Shown: positions 8,347-19,488, numbered from the stretch's first letter. The stretch is 64,000 nucleotides of DNA from Salinivirgaceae bacterium (GCA_017645945.1 JAGCNL010000016.1:1-64000), one strand, 5' to 3'. Notes: generated by a model from the letters alone, not told the origin. A program made the numbers and translations.

Positions 8347-11300
8347 ATGCAGAATAAAGGAGCTATTAGATTTGTTGCTATCGCACTCGTTTTAGTGTGC
8401 CTGTATCAATTGTTTTTTACAGTAGTAACAACGCGTGAAGAGAAGAAGGCCACAGCCATCGCCACTGAGGCCGACGGTAATTTAAACCTTGTCAAGTACA
8501 ACAACTATCTTGACTCATTGGCGAGCGTTCCTGTTTACAACTTCTTCTTCCTGAAGGATTTCACTTATCGTGAGTGCAAGGAGCGTGAGATTAACCTTGG
8601 TCTTGACCTGAAGGGCGGTATGAACGTTATTCTTGAGGTTAGCGTGGTTGATGTCATCAAGTCGCTGTCGAACTACAGCACTGACCCCACTTTCCTCCAG
8701 GCTATTGAAGATGCCAAAGCGGCTCAGAAAGCCGAGGGCGGACAGACCAACTTCGTTACATTGTTTGGTCAGAGTTTCGAAAAGCTTGACCCCAACGCCA
8801 AGCTGGCGGCCATCTTCAACACAACAGTGCTGAAAGACAAGGTCAACTTCAACTCGTCGAACGCTGACGTGCTGAACGTGCTGCGTGACGAGACAGAGGC
8901 TGCAATCGCCAACTCGTTCCAAATCCTCCGCACCCGTATCGACCGTTTCGGTGTTGCTCAGCCAAACATCCAGCGTTTGGGCAATACAGGCCGCATCTTG
9001 GTTGAGTTGCCTGGTATCAAAGATTCTGAGCGTGTCCGCAAACTGTTGCAGGGAACCGCCAATCTTGAGTTCTGGGAAACTTACGACAACACAGAGGTTC
9101 AACAATATCTGGCTGAGGCAAATGCCAAAATCAAGGAAATCAACGATTTGAAAGCCGCTGAAAATGGTGGTAACACAGCCGAAGCTGCTGCCGAAGAGCA
9201 GAAAACTGAAACTGCTTCGGAGTCGAACTCACTGATAGACAAGCTTGCATCTGATTCAACAGCAACTGACGCTGCTGCAGAGGATATTGCAAAGAATTAT
9301 CCATTGTATTCAGTTCTGAATCCATACTACTCACAAGACGGTCGTCTCCGTCCGGGTGCAGCAGTTGGTTTTGCTCACTTTAAAGATACAGCCGCTGTCA
9401 ATGCAATGTTGAACGAGCCGCTTGTTAAGGCTTTGTTCCCGCGCAACTTGAAACTGCTGTGGAGCGTTAAATCGTTCGACGAGGGTGGCAACTATTTTGA
9501 ACTGATTGCCATCAAGGTTACAAGCCGCGACGGTCAGCCTGCTCTTTCGGGCGATGTTGTAACTGACGCTTCTGACGAGTACGCACAAGGTCGTGGCGTT
9601 TCAGAGGTTTCAATGAGCATGAACGCTGAAGGCGCTCGCAAATGGGCCCGCATCACCAAAGAGAACATCGGCAAGAGCGTTGCCATCGTTCTTGACAACT
9701 ATGTATACAGCTACCCGACAGTTCAAACAGAAATCAAAGGCGGCCGTTCGTCAATCACTGGTAACTTCACTGTTGCTGAGGCAAAAGACTTGGCCAACAT
9801 CCTGAAATCAGGTAAGATGCCTGCACCTGCACGCATCGAGCAGGAGACCATCGTTGGTCCGTCACTTGGTCAGGAGTCAATCAACAAAGGATTTATCTCA
9901 TTCGTAATCGCCTTCGTTCTGGTGCTGGTTTATATGCTGTTCTACTATCGTACAGGTGGTTTGGCAGCAAACGTTGCTCTGCTCTTGAACGTGTTCTTCA
10001 TCTTCGGTGTGCTTGCATCGTTGGGTGCTGTGCTGACTTTGTCTGGTATCGCAGGTATCGTGCTGACACTTGGTATGGCGGTCGACTCGAACGTGCTTAT
10101 CTACGAGCGTATCAAAGAGGAACTTGCTTCTGGCAAGGGTATCAAACTTGCTGTGAAAGACGGTTACGCTAACGCATATTCAGCAATTCTCGACTCGAAC
10201 ATCACAACCTTGCTGACTGCTCTTGTTCTCGGCAAGTTTGGTGAAGGCCCGATACATGGTTTCGCTGTTACGCTGAGCATCGGTATCCTCGCTTCGTTGT
10301 TCACTTCGATATTTGTAACCCGCTTGATTTTCGAGCGCATGCTTGCTAAAGAGAAGACTCCGTCATTCGCAACTGAGGCAACTGCTCGCGCATTCAAAGG
10401 CATCAACTTCGACTTCATCGGTTCCCGCAAGATTTGCTACATCATTTCAGGCACTGTTCTGTTGGCAGGTATCATTTCGCTCTGCACTCGCAGCCTCGAC
10501 TTCGGCGTTGACTTCACTGGTGGCCGCACATACGTGGTTCGTTTCGACAAACCAGTGAACACCGTTGAAATCCAGAATGCTATTGCCGACAAGATTGGTC
10601 AGACTGCTGAGGTTAAGACTTACGGTGGAAATGAGCAAGTTAAGATTACAACTAAATATCTGTTCGCTGCAGGCGAGGAGGCAACTGAGGCCGATTACGC
10701 AGAAGCAGCACAGTACACAGCTGACAAACCATCGGTTGACGATGTCGTTGAGGTTAAATTCTATCTGGCATTGAAAGACAAGTTCCTGCCAGAAGGTACA
10801 ACTTATACCGCTTTCAAGAACGACTACCGCATGAGTTCGGAGAAAGTTGGTGCAACAATCGCTGAGGACATCAAGTCTTCGGCAGCATTGGCCATCACAT
10901 TCTCACTGATAGTCATCTTCCTTTACATTGCCTTCCGTTTCCGCAAATGGCAGTTCGGTCTGGGCAGTTTGGTGGCTTTGGTTCACGATACTCTGTTCGT
11001 CTTCTCAATGTACTCGCTGCTCTACAGCATAATGCCGTTCTCAATGTCGATTGACCAGTCGTTCATCGCCGCCATCCTGACAGTGGTTGGTTACTCAATC
11101 AACGACACCGTGGTTGTGTTCGACCGTATCCGTGAGTATATGGCAACTCAGTCGAAACGCAGCCTGAAAGAGGTGATGAACGGTGCCGTCAACAGCACAT
11201 TGGCACGTACCATCAATACTTCGGTAACCACATTGCTCGTGTTGATAACCATCTTCATCTTCGGTGGTGAGGTTATCCGCGGATTCATCTTCGCAATGAT

Positions 11301-11403
11301 GATTGGTATCGCAGTAGGTACTTACTCTTCACTCTTCGTGGCAACACCAATCACTTACGATTTGCTTAACCGCCAAGCTAAAAAAGCTGAAGAGGCTAAA
11401 TAA
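8347..11403 (+). CDS. secDF: SecDF fusion, protein-export membrane subunit
   Basis: The 1018-residue protein is SecD and SecF in a single chain, the usual form in Bacteroidetes. TM1 is near residues 6-24. The SecD periplasmic part carries [17 protein letters not shown] and [18 protein letters not shown], and SecD transmembrane helices cover about residues 515-680 ([39 protein letters not shown]). SecF starts near residue 690 with [12 protein letters not shown] and [12 protein letters not shown] and ends with [19 protein letters not shown]. SecDF pulls polypeptides through SecYEG using the proton gradient. Residues ~262-315 form an acidic low-complexity insert ([20 protein letters not shown]) in the periplasmic part. 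Confidence 0.96.
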   Translation: MQNKGAIRFVAIALVLVCLYQLFFTVVTTREEKKATAIATEADGNLNLVKYNNYLDSLASVPVYNFFFLKDFTYRECKEREINLGLDLKGGMNVILEVSVVDVIKSLSNYSTDPTFLQAIEDAKAAQKAEGGQTNFVTLFGQSFEKLDPNAKLAAIFNTTVLKDKVNFNSSNADVLNVLRDETEAAIANSFQILRTRIDRFGVAQPNIQRLGNTGRILVELPGIKDSERVRKLLQGTANLEFWETYDNTEVQQYLAEANAKIKEINDLKAAENGGNTAEAAAEEQKTETASESNSLIDKLASDSTATDAAAEDIAKNYPLYSVLNPYYSQDGRLRPGAAVGFAHFKDTAAVNAMLNEPLVKALFPRNLKLLWSVKSFDEGGNYFELIAIKVTSRDGQPALSGDVVTDASDEYAQGRGVSEVSMSMNAEGARKWARITKENIGKSVAIVLDNYVYSYPTVQTEIKGGRSSITGNFTVAEAKDLANILKSGKMPAPARIEQETIVGPSLGQESINKGFISFVIAFVLVLVYMLFYYRTGGLAANVALLLNVFFIFGVLASLGAVLTLSGIAGIVLTLGMAVDSNVLIYERIKEELASGKGIKLAVKDGYANAYSAILDSNITTLLTALVLGKFGEGPIHGFAVTLSIGILASLFTSIFVTRLIFERMLAKEKTPSFATEATARAFKGINFDFIGSRKICYIISGTVLLAGIISLCTRSLDFGVDFTGGRTYVVRFDKPVNTVEIQNAIADKIGQTAEVKTYGGNEQVKITTKYLFAAGEEATEADYAEAAQYTADKPSVDDVVEVKFYLALKDKFLPEGTTYTAFKNDYRMSSEKVGATIAEDIKSSAALAITFSLIVIFLYIAFRFRKWQFGLGSLVALVHDTLFVFSMYSLLYSIMPFSMSIDQSFIAAILTVVGYSINDTVVVFDRIREYMATQSKRSLKEVMNGAVNSTLARTINTSVTTLLVLITIFIFGGEVIRGFIFAMMIGIAVGTYSSLFVATPITYDLLNRQAKKAEEAK

Positions 11404-11429
11404 GAATTCATTATCAAATGAAATATCAG

Positions 11430-11465
11430 CAAGGCTGCCGTTTGGCGGCCTTGTTTTGTTTTATA
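11430..11465 (+). terminator. Strong hairpin between secDF and the lolD-like gene
   Basis: CAAGGCTGCC (11430-11439) pairs with GGCGGCCTTG (11444-11453), ten pairs including one G-T, with a 4-base loop and a T-rich tail. It lies 27 bases after secDF and 31 before the ATG of the ABC ATPase, so it ends or attenuates read-through into that gene. Confidence 0.8.
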
Positions 11466-11495
11466 CTTTTATGGCCGAAAACAAAATCGAATCTG

Positions 11496-12149
11496 ATGAT
11501 TAGCATTTCTGACATACACAAGTCGTACGGCGAGGTTGAGGTCCTGAAGGGCATCAGTCTTGAGGTTGCAAAGGGCGAGATTGTCTCGATAGTGGGCAAG
11601 AGCGGTGCGGGCAAGACCACGCTGCTGCAGATTGTGGGCACGCTGCTGCGCCCCGACAGCGGCAAGGTCATTATTGGCGGTGTTGATGTTACCGCATTGT
11701 CAGAGAATGAGTTATCACGGTTCCGCAACCGCAATCTTGGATTTGTTTTTCAAGGACACCAATTGCTGCCAGAGTTCACGGCAGTTGAGAATGTGATGAT
11801 TCCCGCATTGATTGGCAATGCCACACGCAAACAATGTGAGGCGAAAGCCATTGAATTGCTTGAATATCTGAACCTTGGCCATCGATTGAACCATAAGCCG
11901 CGAGAAATGTCAGGTGGCGAGCAGCAGCGTGTGGCAGTTGCTCGTGCCTTAATCAACGGCCCTGAAGTTATTCTTGCGGATGAACCATCAGGCAATCTTG
12001 ACACAATTAACAAAGAGGAACTGCACCGCCTGTTCTTCGATTTGCGCGACAAGTTCAACCAGACATTTGTCATTGTAACTCACGATATGAGCCTGGCCCA
12101 AATGTCGGACCGCACCATTACAATGCAGGATGGAAGGATTAGTTGCTAG
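11496..12149 (+). CDS. lolD: LolD-like ABC transporter ATP-binding protein
   Basis: The 217-residue single ATPase domain has Walker [13 protein letters not shown]-loop [19 protein letters not shown], signature [15 protein letters not shown], Walker [13 protein letters not shown] and H-loop IVTHDMS. The LPEFTA..N region and short length place it in the MacB/LolD/FtsE group. LolD with LolCE releases lipoproteins to LolA, but no permease gene is adjacent, so assignment to LolD rather than another exporter ATPase is provisional. The start at 11496 gives [12 protein letters not shown], standard for the family; the open frame extends upstream through the secDF terminator and is unlikely to be used. 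Confidence 0.8.
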   Translation: MISISDIHKSYGEVEVLKGISLEVAKGEIVSIVGKSGAGKTTLLQIVGTLLRPDSGKVIIGGVDVTALSENELSRFRNRNLGFVFQGHQLLPEFTAVENVMIPALIGNATRKQCEAKAIELLEYLNLGHRLNHKPREMSGGEQQRVAVARALINGPEVILADEPSGNLDTINKEELHRLFFDLRDKFNQTFVIVTHDMSLAQMSDRTITMQDGRISC

Positions 12150-12325
12150 GCATTAGGCATTGGGTGTTAGGTGTTTGGAATTAGTTAAATTACGAATTCT
12201 GAATTACGAATTACGATTTTTAAACCTGTTAAACTTTAAACTTCTAAACAGCGAAGCGCTCAACCTTCTCAACCTTGAGAACTTAAAACTTAAAACTCCG
12301 AAAACTTATAACTTAAAACTAAGCC
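12150..12325. repeat. Degenerate AT-rich word-repeat intergenic segment
   Basis: This stretch between convergent genes is built of short recurring words: GAATTACGAATTACG, TTAAACTTCTAAAC, ACTTAAAACTTAAAACT, AACTTATAACTTAAAACT. Bases 12288-12317 match 51498-51527 with 2 differences in 30, and 12162-12172 occurs inverted at 51470-51480. No coding frame is apparent. Confidence 0.6.
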
Positions 12326-13717
12326 CTACTTCTTTCTGAACAGGTGCACGTAACCTTTGCGGCGGAATTTTTCGTCGTTCCAGCCTTCAGCATAGATGGT
12401 GTAGAAGTAAACGCCTGCGGGCGCGTCGCCAAAGCCGAAGGTCTTGCCGTCCCAACCTTCCCAACTGCCGTCGTTGTCTTCGTAGCTGTAGATTTTTACG
12501 CCCCAGCGGTCATAAATCTTGATTTCGAAGTGTCTGATTGATTTCGGCAAGGTCTCGTCGGTGAATTTAAACACCGGGTTTGCGCCTCCGGGAGTGAAGG
12601 CATTCGGAATGTCAGGATTTTTAGCAATGAACGACGAATCAACATTGATGTATTCGTCTTTCAGCAGACGGTCGATGCATTGGTGCTGCTCGCCGTCGAT
12701 GATGTAGACGGGGCCTTTCACCACCAAAGCCACATCGTAGCCGTATTTCTCGTTCGGTCTTCTGTACAGAATTGAGTCTGGCAGATACTGCGTTGTGACG
12801 GTGTCTGTCATCAGCGAGTCGGCTTCCACGGCACGCTGGTCGATAGGCTTATAGAAATACCATGACCATTCGATGGCATTTTCCGAGCTGTCGATAAACT
12901 GCACAAGCAACGGGGCCTGGCCACTGCTGTCGGTTTCTTCATTAGGCACAAAACTGCGGCTGGCTGTGAATTTGGCTTTCACGGCTTTCAGATAGACGTT
13001 GCCGTCGCCATTGTCGTCGCCTTCCTCAATCTCGAGTTTCTTGGTGCGGCTCTCGCCGTGCGAGTCTTCAACAGTCAGTTTGTAAACTGTTGGTTTTGTG
13101 GGCGCTTCGAATACTGGATTCTTCACTGAAGGGATAGTTGCGCCTTGCGGCGTGGCTTCCCATCGATATTTCATAAACTTCACGTTATCACTGAAATAGG
13201 TCAGAGGCTTGCCGCTCACACGGTCGTAATATTCAAATTCTTCGTCGTAGGCCATCGATGTGTGCAGTTCCATCAGCTCGCAGGTTGAGTTGTAGACATT
13301 TATGGCGCTCACATTGAATTCGTTCTGGAAAACCCATGCGTAAAATGCTGTGTCCCATGTGTTTTGACTATTGCTGATGGCCACCATGTAGCCGCCTTGT
13401 GTGCAGTTGTCCTTTGTCGATACAGCCACGCCGCTTTCGGTTTTCAGGGCAATGTCGAATTTCGATGTCCTCTCGTTGTAGCCGAACCAGCTGAAAGTCA
13501 GGTTTGTGCTGTCGGGCACCCTTGCCGTTAGCGTGCCTGTGGTGTTGAATCCGCGCGGGTCGGAATAATAGACGAAAATCGGGTCGTTGGCAATCGAATC
13601 AGTTTTGTAGGTGGTGGTGTCGGACCGGCTGGCGTTGGCCGTTATTTGCGAAAAGGCGCTGCCGCCCCAAAGAATCAGGCTGGCGAGTAGCAAAATTGAT
13701 GGTCCGCGTTTTGTCAT
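12326..13717 (-). CDS. Secreted protein with PKD-like regions and CHU_C (gliding-type) T9SS C-terminal domain
   Basis: The 463-residue protein starts with a signal peptide (SILLLASLILWGGSAFSQ). The middle contains PKD-like segments (VYKLTVEDSHGES; APLLVQFIDSSENAIEWSWYF). The C-terminal ~95 residues are a gliding-motility-associated CHU_C/type B sorting domain: IPNAFTPGGANPVFKF, FEIKIYDRWGVKIYSYED, GWDGK, APAGVYFYTIYAEG and the closing KGYVHLFRKK. Such domains direct export by the type IX system. Starting at 13717 puts the signal peptide at the N-terminus; 15 further codons upstream look non-signal. No other gliding gene is nearby, so gliding itself is not implied. Confidence 0.85.
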   Translation of the reverse strand: MTKRGPSILLLASLILWGGSAFSQITANASRSDTTTYKTDSIANDPIFVYYSDPRGFNTTGTLTARVPDSTNLTFSWFGYNERTSKFDIALKTESGVAVSTKDNCTQGGYMVAISNSQNTWDTAFYAWVFQNEFNVSAINVYNSTCELMELHTSMAYDEEFEYYDRVSGKPLTYFSDNVKFMKYRWEATPQGATIPSVKNPVFEAPTKPTVYKLTVEDSHGESRTKKLEIEEGDDNGDGNVYLKAVKAKFTASRSFVPNEETDSSGQAPLLVQFIDSSENAIEWSWYFYKPIDQRAVEADSLMTDTVTTQYLPDSILYRRPNEKYGYDVALVVKGPVYIIDGEQHQCIDRLLKDEYINVDSSFIAKNPDIPNAFTPGGANPVFKFTDETLPKSIRHFEIKIYDRWGVKIYSYEDNDGSWEGWDGKTFGFGDAPAGVYFYTIYAEGWNDEKFRRKGYVHLFRKK

Positions 13718-13878
13718 CTTGAAATAATCTGTCGATAGCAATAACTCAAAAATCGTGTGCAATATTATATAAAATTAGGCAAATGACGCGATTTGCCGTT
13801 TTGTTAAAAACTATGTTGCCGACATTCCGTTTCTCTCAACTTTTTTGCGGTAATTTGCCGATGTTTGATACAGGAAAA

Positions 13879-16179
13879 ATGCAGAACTATCTCGACCAAC
13901 TGAACGATGTGCAGCGTGCTGCAGTGCAGGCCACGCAAGGTCCGTGCCTGATTGTGGCGGGTGCTGGATCGGGCAAAACTCGCGTGCTCACTTACCGCAT
14001 TGCCCACTTGCTTGCCAACGGAGTGAAACCTTGGAACATTCTCGCTCTGACGTTCACCAACAAGGCTGCGCGTGAGATGCAGTCGCGTATTGAGTCGTTG
14101 GTCGCTGGCTCTGACGCGCAGTCGCTTGTCATGGGCACGTTCCATTCCATCTTCAGCCATATTCTGCGTGCCGAAAGTGTGAGGTTGGGATTCCCGTCGG
14201 CTTACACCATCTATGACACAACCGATTCAAAAAGTCTTATCAAGTCCATTGTCAAGGAGATGCGTCTCGATGACAAGGTTTATAAGATTAACCACATAGC
14301 CAACCGTATATCGATGGCAAAAAACAATCTGGTCACGCCCGACACCTACAAGGCCAGCGTTGAACTGATGGCTGCCGACAATGCCAACCGTATGCCGCTA
14401 ATTGGCGACATATATGTTAGGTATGTGGCGCGGTGCCGCCAGGCTTCGGCAATGGATTTCGACGATTTGCTGCTCAACACCAATATACTTTTCCGCGATA
14501 ATCCGGATATTCTCGACAAATATCAGCAGAAGTTCAAGTATATTTTAGTCGATGAGTACCAGGATACTAACTATGCGCAATATTTGATTATCAAGAAGTT
14601 GGCGCAGCAGCACCAGAACATTTGTGTTGTAGGCGACGATGCGCAGAGCATCTACTCGTTCCGTGGTGCGAAAATCGAGAATATCCTGAATTTCCAAAAC
14701 GACTATCCGCAGTGTCGATTGTTCAAGCTGGAGCAGAACTACCGTTCAACGCAGAATATCGTTTCGGCAGCTAACAGCTTGATTAAGAAGAACGAACATC
14801 AGATTCCAAAGGATGTTTTTTCGGAAAAGGACGAGGGCGATCCAGTCCGCGTCATGGCCGCAATGACCGATATTGAGGAGAGTTACAACGTTGTTGGTGA
14901 CATTTTTGCAAAAATAGCCAACAAGCATTGCCACTACAGTGATTTCGCCATTCTATACCGCACCAACGCACAGAGCCGAACATTTGAGGAGGCGATGCGC
15001 AAACGCAATTTTCCATACAAGATTTATGGCGGTCAGTCGTTCTATCAGCGCAAGGAAGTGAAGGATACTGTTGCGTATATGCGGTTGATTGTCAATAACA
15101 ACGACGACGAGGCTTTGCACCGTATCATCAACTATCCGGCGCGCGGAATTGGTGAGACCACAGTCGAGAAAATCAGTGCGACAGCCAACGCCAATAATTG
15201 CAGCATGTGGATGGTTTTGACTAATCCAGAGTTGCTGGCAATGGCGGGGCTCAATCGCGGAACGATTGCCAAAGTTGCGGATTTTACTGAGCTGATTGGT
15301 AAGTTCATTCCGATGCTTGACAAAGTTGACGCTTACGATATGGCCCGCGAAATTATTGATACCGTGGGGATTAAAAATGAATATCAAAATTCCGATGACC
15401 CTGACGATCGAAGCCGTCTTGAAAATATTGAGGAACTCTTGCGAGGTATAAGTGATTATGTGGCAGCCAATTATAAAGAAGGCGAGAGTCCGCGTTTGGT
15501 TGGTTTCCTTGAAAATGTTGCGCTCATAACCGACCAGGACAACAAACGCACTGAGGGCAGCGACAGCATCACGCTGATGACCATCCACTCGGCCAAAGGT
15601 TTGGAGTTTCCGTATGTATATATAGTAGGTGTGGAGGAGGGTTTGTTCCCGTCGTCCATGTCAGTTTACAGCCAGCAAGAGTTGGAGGAGGAGCGCCGTC
15701 TGTTCTATGTGGCGCTGACTCGTGCCATGCAGCAGGTTACTGTTTCTTATTGTCGCAGCCGTGCCAAATACGGCGGTGCTCGGGAGCAGGTTGCACCAAG
15801 CCGTTTCATCAAAGACATCGATCCGCAATATATGACGGTGGTTTCGGGTGCAGTGGGTGGAGCGCAGCGTGCAACATTCGGTTCATCGTCGTTTGGAGCG
15901 TCATCGTTTGGTCAGACAAAAATCCCGACAGGAGCATCGTTTGCCGCACAGCGCCGCTTGCAGCAGTTGCGCGGACAGTCCGAGCAACCATCAGGCATTC
16001 AGCCTTCGCCAATCGACAGCATCCGACCGGGAGTTACCGTACTGCATCAGCAGTTCGGACAGGGACGGGTTCTGCGCATGGATGGCACTGCCGACAGCCG
16101 CGCGGCCATAATCTTCTTCCCGAAAGCAGGCGAGAAAAAACTGCTGCTCAAATTCGCCAAACTGCAGGTGGTGGGATAG
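13879..16179 (+). CDS. pcrA: UvrD/PcrA-type superfamily 1 DNA helicase
   Basis: The 766-residue 3'-5' helicase contains the Q-motif LNDVQRAAVQA, Walker A VAGAGSGKTRVLTYR (near residues 26-36), motif Ia ALTFTNKAAREM, motif II LVDEYQDTNYAQY, motif III VGDDAQSIYSFRGA, motif IV LEQNYRSTQNI, motif V TLMTIHSAKGLEFPYVYIVG and motif VI RRLFYVALTRA. The last ~45 residues (VLHQQFGQGRVLRM to KFAKLQ) are the Tudor-like C-terminal domain of PcrA. It acts in nucleotide excision and mismatch repair and in removing RNA polymerase. ATG at 13879 has AGGA a few bases upstream; 13861 and 13783 are in-frame alternatives. Confidence 0.93.
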   Translation: MQNYLDQLNDVQRAAVQATQGPCLIVAGAGSGKTRVLTYRIAHLLANGVKPWNILALTFTNKAAREMQSRIESLVAGSDAQSLVMGTFHSIFSHILRAESVRLGFPSAYTIYDTTDSKSLIKSIVKEMRLDDKVYKINHIANRISMAKNNLVTPDTYKASVELMAADNANRMPLIGDIYVRYVARCRQASAMDFDDLLLNTNILFRDNPDILDKYQQKFKYILVDEYQDTNYAQYLIIKKLAQQHQNICVVGDDAQSIYSFRGAKIENILNFQNDYPQCRLFKLEQNYRSTQNIVSAANSLIKKNEHQIPKDVFSEKDEGDPVRVMAAMTDIEESYNVVGDIFAKIANKHCHYSDFAILYRTNAQSRTFEEAMRKRNFPYKIYGGQSFYQRKEVKDTVAYMRLIVNNNDDEALHRIINYPARGIGETTVEKISATANANNCSMWMVLTNPELLAMAGLNRGTIAKVADFTELIGKFIPMLDKVDAYDMAREIIDTVGIKNEYQNSDDPDDRSRLENIEELLRGISDYVAANYKEGESPRLVGFLENVALITDQDNKRTEGSDSITLMTIHSAKGLEFPYVYIVGVEEGLFPSSMSVYSQQELEEERRLFYVALTRAMQQVTVSYCRSRAKYGGAREQVAPSRFIKDIDPQYMTVVSGAVGGAQRATFGSSSFGASSFGQTKIPTGASFAAQRRLQQLRGQSEQPSGIQPSPIDSIRPGVTVLHQQFGQGRVLRMDGTADSRAAIIFFPKAGEKKLLLKFAKLQVVG

Positions 16180-16326
16180 GTGCAGATTTTGGGTGGCGGA
16201 CAATTTTGTTGCCGAATATCAGATTCACCATACATTGTTGATAATGCGTAAAAAACTTAGTGCCACGTATGCAAATTTTTCTTTCCTTTGTCGATTGTGA
16301 AGAAACAACTATTTATTAATATGTTT

Positions 16327-19300
16327 ATGAAGAAGTTTACTATGCTGATTGTGTGCCTCTTGTCCCTTGGCATTCAATTGGTTAGTGCACAAAACAAGAC
16401 CTTGACGGGTACTGTTATCTCTTCGGAGGATAACCAGCCGCTGCCAGGTGTCAACGTTATTGTGAAAGGGACTACTATGGGAACAATTACCGATTTCGAC
16501 GGTAATTTCAGTTTAAGTGTTCCGGCTGATGCCGAGGCCCTGGTTTTCTCGTTCATGGGAATGCAGACACAGGAAGTGGCAATTGGTACAACAACAAAAT
16601 TCAACGTCACTCTGGATCCAGAGTCGATTGGTATGGACGAAGTTGTGGTTGTGGCCTACGGTACAGCAAAGAAATCATCGTTCACTGGTTCTGCAACGCA
16701 GGTTAAGGGCGCCGAACTTGAGAAGATGAAAGTGTCGGACGTGTCGAAAGCCTTGGAAGGAAAGGTTGCAGGCGTGCAGTCGTCGAGCAGCAGCGGTACT
16801 CCGGGTTCATCGGCAAAGATTCTGATCCGCGGTATCGGCTCAATCTCAGCAAGCCAAAACCCGTTGATCGTTGTCGATGGTGTGCCTTACGAAGGTTCAC
16901 TCAACTCAATTTCGCAACAGGATATTGAGTCGTACACCATTTTGAAGGATGCGGCTGCCAACTCAATGTATGGTGCTCGTGGTTCAAATGGTGTAATAAT
17001 CATCACAACCAAGAAAGGCAAAAGCGGCAAGCCGAGAATCAATGCTGAAGCCAACGTGGGATTCAACGCCCGTGGTGTTGGCAACTACGATGTGATTACC
17101 GATGCTGGCGAATATTACGAAATGATGTTCGAGTCGTATCGTAACAGCTTGATTTCAAAATACGGATATATAGGTGCAAGCGATTATGCTGCCGCAAATC
17201 TTATTGATAAGAAGATGGGCGGTTTCAATATCTACAAAGGTGTTGAAAATGATAACGTTATCGACCCTGTTACAGGAAAAATAACTGATGCAGCCAAATC
17301 GGCAAGCAAGAAATGGAGCGACAGCTGGCTTGAAGATCCTTTCAAAATGCGTATGCGTCAGGAGTATAGCGCCAACGTGAGTGGCGGTGGTGAGGTTACA
17401 AATGCTTATCTGTCAGTTTCTTATCTCGACGATAACGGTTATGTTGATAACTCTGGTTTCAAACGTGCGGCAACTCGTCTGAAAGTTGAACACAAGTTGG
17501 GCAGCAACATCCGTGTTGAGGGTAACGTGGCATACGCAAAGACAGATCAAAGCGTATTCTCTGATCAAGTTGGTTCAAACTACAGCAACTTGTTCATGTT
17601 CTCACAACAGATTGGTCCTGTTTTCCCAATTTACAAATACGATGAGGAAGGCAATATTGTCACAAGAAGCAATGGTGAGAAAGATTATGAGTATCTTACT
17701 CCTATGGCCGCAAATTCAAACCCAGTGGCTCAGCTTGAGGCAAGTATCAACAAAGTTACAATTGACAACCTTTCATCGCGTGGTTTGTTTGAAGTGAAAT
17801 TCCTTAAGGATTTCAAATTCACTGCCAATATCGCTTATGACTTGTTTGGTGTTAACGTCACATATTTCCAAACTCCTATAGGCGGCGACGCAATGGAAGT
17901 TGGTGGACGTGGCTACAAAGAGTCGCAGAGAGTAGGTGCATTGAATGCCAACCAGTTGTTAGACTACAACCACGATTTCGGCTTGCATAATGTGAAAGTA
18001 CTTTTGGGACACGAGATCAAGAAGGATGTTGTTTTCGACATGGAAGGCGAGATGACCAACTTTGTCAACGCAAACAACCCGGAATTCGCCAATGCGGCCA
18101 AATACCAGAATTTGACTTCGGCGACCTCTGAGGCAACACTTGAAGGCTTTATGTCGCGTGCCGAGTATAACTACAACGACCGCTACTATCTGACAGCAAG
18201 CATCCGTCGCGATGCAAGCTCGCAGTTCCATCCCGATTCTCGTTGGGGTACTTTCTGGGCCGTTGGTGGTGCATGGCGTATCAAGGAGGAGAACTTTATG
18301 CGTGATATTGACCAAATCGACAACCTTAAACTGAAAGTCAGCTACGGAACCCAGGGTAACAACAACTTGGGTCTGGCAAAAGTTTACGAAGATTTGTATG
18401 AGGTTGAGCGTGTTAATGGGGAACCCGCATTAACCAAGATTCTGCGAGGCAATCCTGATCTGACTTGGGAGAAATCAGCTAACCTCAATGCAGGATTCGA
18501 GTCTCGCTTTATGGATCGTTTCGATTTGAATGTCGATTTCTTCATCAAAGAGACAAAAGACATGATTTATCAGCACCCGCTGCCTTCATCGGAAGGAAAA
18601 CCAAGCTACACTTGGAAGAACGAGATGAACATGAAGAACATTGGTGTTGAACTTGAGGCCACTGTCGACATTATTAATAAAAACGACATTAAGTGGAGCG
18701 TTACTATTAACGGCATGACCTATAAGAACAAGCTCACCAAACTGGCCGAGGGCAAACCTGATGACGGATATCAGGCTGGCAGCTATTGGCGTAAGAAAGG
18801 TGGCTCGCTTTATGATTGGTATTTAATCAAATATGCTGGTGTTGATCCTCAAACAGGTCAGGCTCAATATTGGAAAGAGGAAAAAGAAGTTGATCCTGAA
18901 ACAGGAAATGAAACTGGTTCGAAATGGGTGAAAACCTACACTAATTCCGATGGCACTCGTCAGGAAACTGGCAAATCAGCAATTCCGGACTGGACAGGTG
19001 GTATTTCGACAAACGTTGAGGCTTATGGCTTTGATTTGAGCATCTCAACTGCTCATCAGATTGGTGGCTGGGTTTATGACTCATTCTATCAGCAACTTAT
19101 GAATCCAGGCGACAATGGTAACAACTTCCACAAGGATATGTTCAACCGTTGGACTCCTGGTCATACTGACACTGACGTACCTGCTTTGTTGTTTGCTGAT
19201 CAGGATGCGAACGCACAAAGTGACCGCTGGCTGACCAAGGCTTCGTATTTCAGCATCAAGAACATTACTTTGGGTTATTCGTTGCCAAGTTCACTGCTCG

Positions 19301-19464
19301 AGAAATACAAAATTGAGAAGATGCGTTTCTATATCACAGGCGACAACATCTGGTTGTTCTCGAAACGCAAAGGCTTGGATCCGCGTCAGTCATTCTCTGG
19401 CGAAACAGGTTATGTATACTCTGCTTTGAGTACTTATTCAGCAGGAGTTCAAATCACATTCTAA
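16327..19464 (+). CDS. SusC/RagA-family TonB-dependent outer-membrane transporter
   Basis: The 1045-residue protein opens with a signal peptide (MLIVCLLSLGIQLVSAQ). A carboxypeptidase-D regulatory-like domain (~residues 25-100, LTGTVISSEDNQPLPGVNVI...GTITDFDGNFSLSVP) leads to the TonB-box/plug with VVVVAYGTAKKSSFTGSA, ALEGKVAGVQ, IRGIGSISASQNPLIVVDG and the family signature ARGSNGVIIITTKKG. The rest is a 22-strand barrel ending in an aromatic-rich strand (YSAGVQITF). It forms the gated channel under the SusD lid encoded next. ATG at 16327 is preferred to 16321 and to a TTG at 16288. Substrate is undetermined; see the M16 protease downstream. Confidence 0.95.
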   Translation: MKKFTMLIVCLLSLGIQLVSAQNKTLTGTVISSEDNQPLPGVNVIVKGTTMGTITDFDGNFSLSVPADAEALVFSFMGMQTQEVAIGTTTKFNVTLDPESIGMDEVVVVAYGTAKKSSFTGSATQVKGAELEKMKVSDVSKALEGKVAGVQSSSSSGTPGSSAKILIRGIGSISASQNPLIVVDGVPYEGSLNSISQQDIESYTILKDAAANSMYGARGSNGVIIITTKKGKSGKPRINAEANVGFNARGVGNYDVITDAGEYYEMMFESYRNSLISKYGYIGASDYAAANLIDKKMGGFNIYKGVENDNVIDPVTGKITDAAKSASKKWSDSWLEDPFKMRMRQEYSANVSGGGEVTNAYLSVSYLDDNGYVDNSGFKRAATRLKVEHKLGSNIRVEGNVAYAKTDQSVFSDQVGSNYSNLFMFSQQIGPVFPIYKYDEEGNIVTRSNGEKDYEYLTPMAANSNPVAQLEASINKVTIDNLSSRGLFEVKFLKDFKFTANIAYDLFGVNVTYFQTPIGGDAMEVGGRGYKESQRVGALNANQLLDYNHDFGLHNVKVLLGHEIKKDVVFDMEGEMTNFVNANNPEFANAAKYQNLTSATSEATLEGFMSRAEYNYNDRYYLTASIRRDASSQFHPDSRWGTFWAVGGAWRIKEENFMRDIDQIDNLKLKVSYGTQGNNNLGLAKVYEDLYEVERVNGEPALTKILRGNPDLTWEKSANLNAGFESRFMDRFDLNVDFFIKETKDMIYQHPLPSSEGKPSYTWKNEMNMKNIGVELEATVDIINKNDIKWSVTINGMTYKNKLTKLAEGKPDDGYQAGSYWRKKGGSLYDWYLIKYAGVDPQTGQAQYWKEEKEVDPETGNETGSKWVKTYTNSDGTRQETGKSAIPDWTGGISTNVEAYGFDLSISTAHQIGGWVYDSFYQQLMNPGDNGNNFHKDMFNRWTPGHTDTDVPALLFADQDANAQSDRWLTKASYFSIKNITLGYSLPSSLLEKYKIEKMRFYITGDNIWLFSKRKGLDPRQSFSGETGYVYSALSTYSAGVQITF

Positions 19465-19488
19465 TCAAGGATTTTAAAATTTAAAGAA

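Noticed and set aside
16288-16326. Extended N-terminus of the SusC protein from a TTG
   Set aside because: The added residues push the signal peptide inward; ATG 16321/16327 places it correctly.
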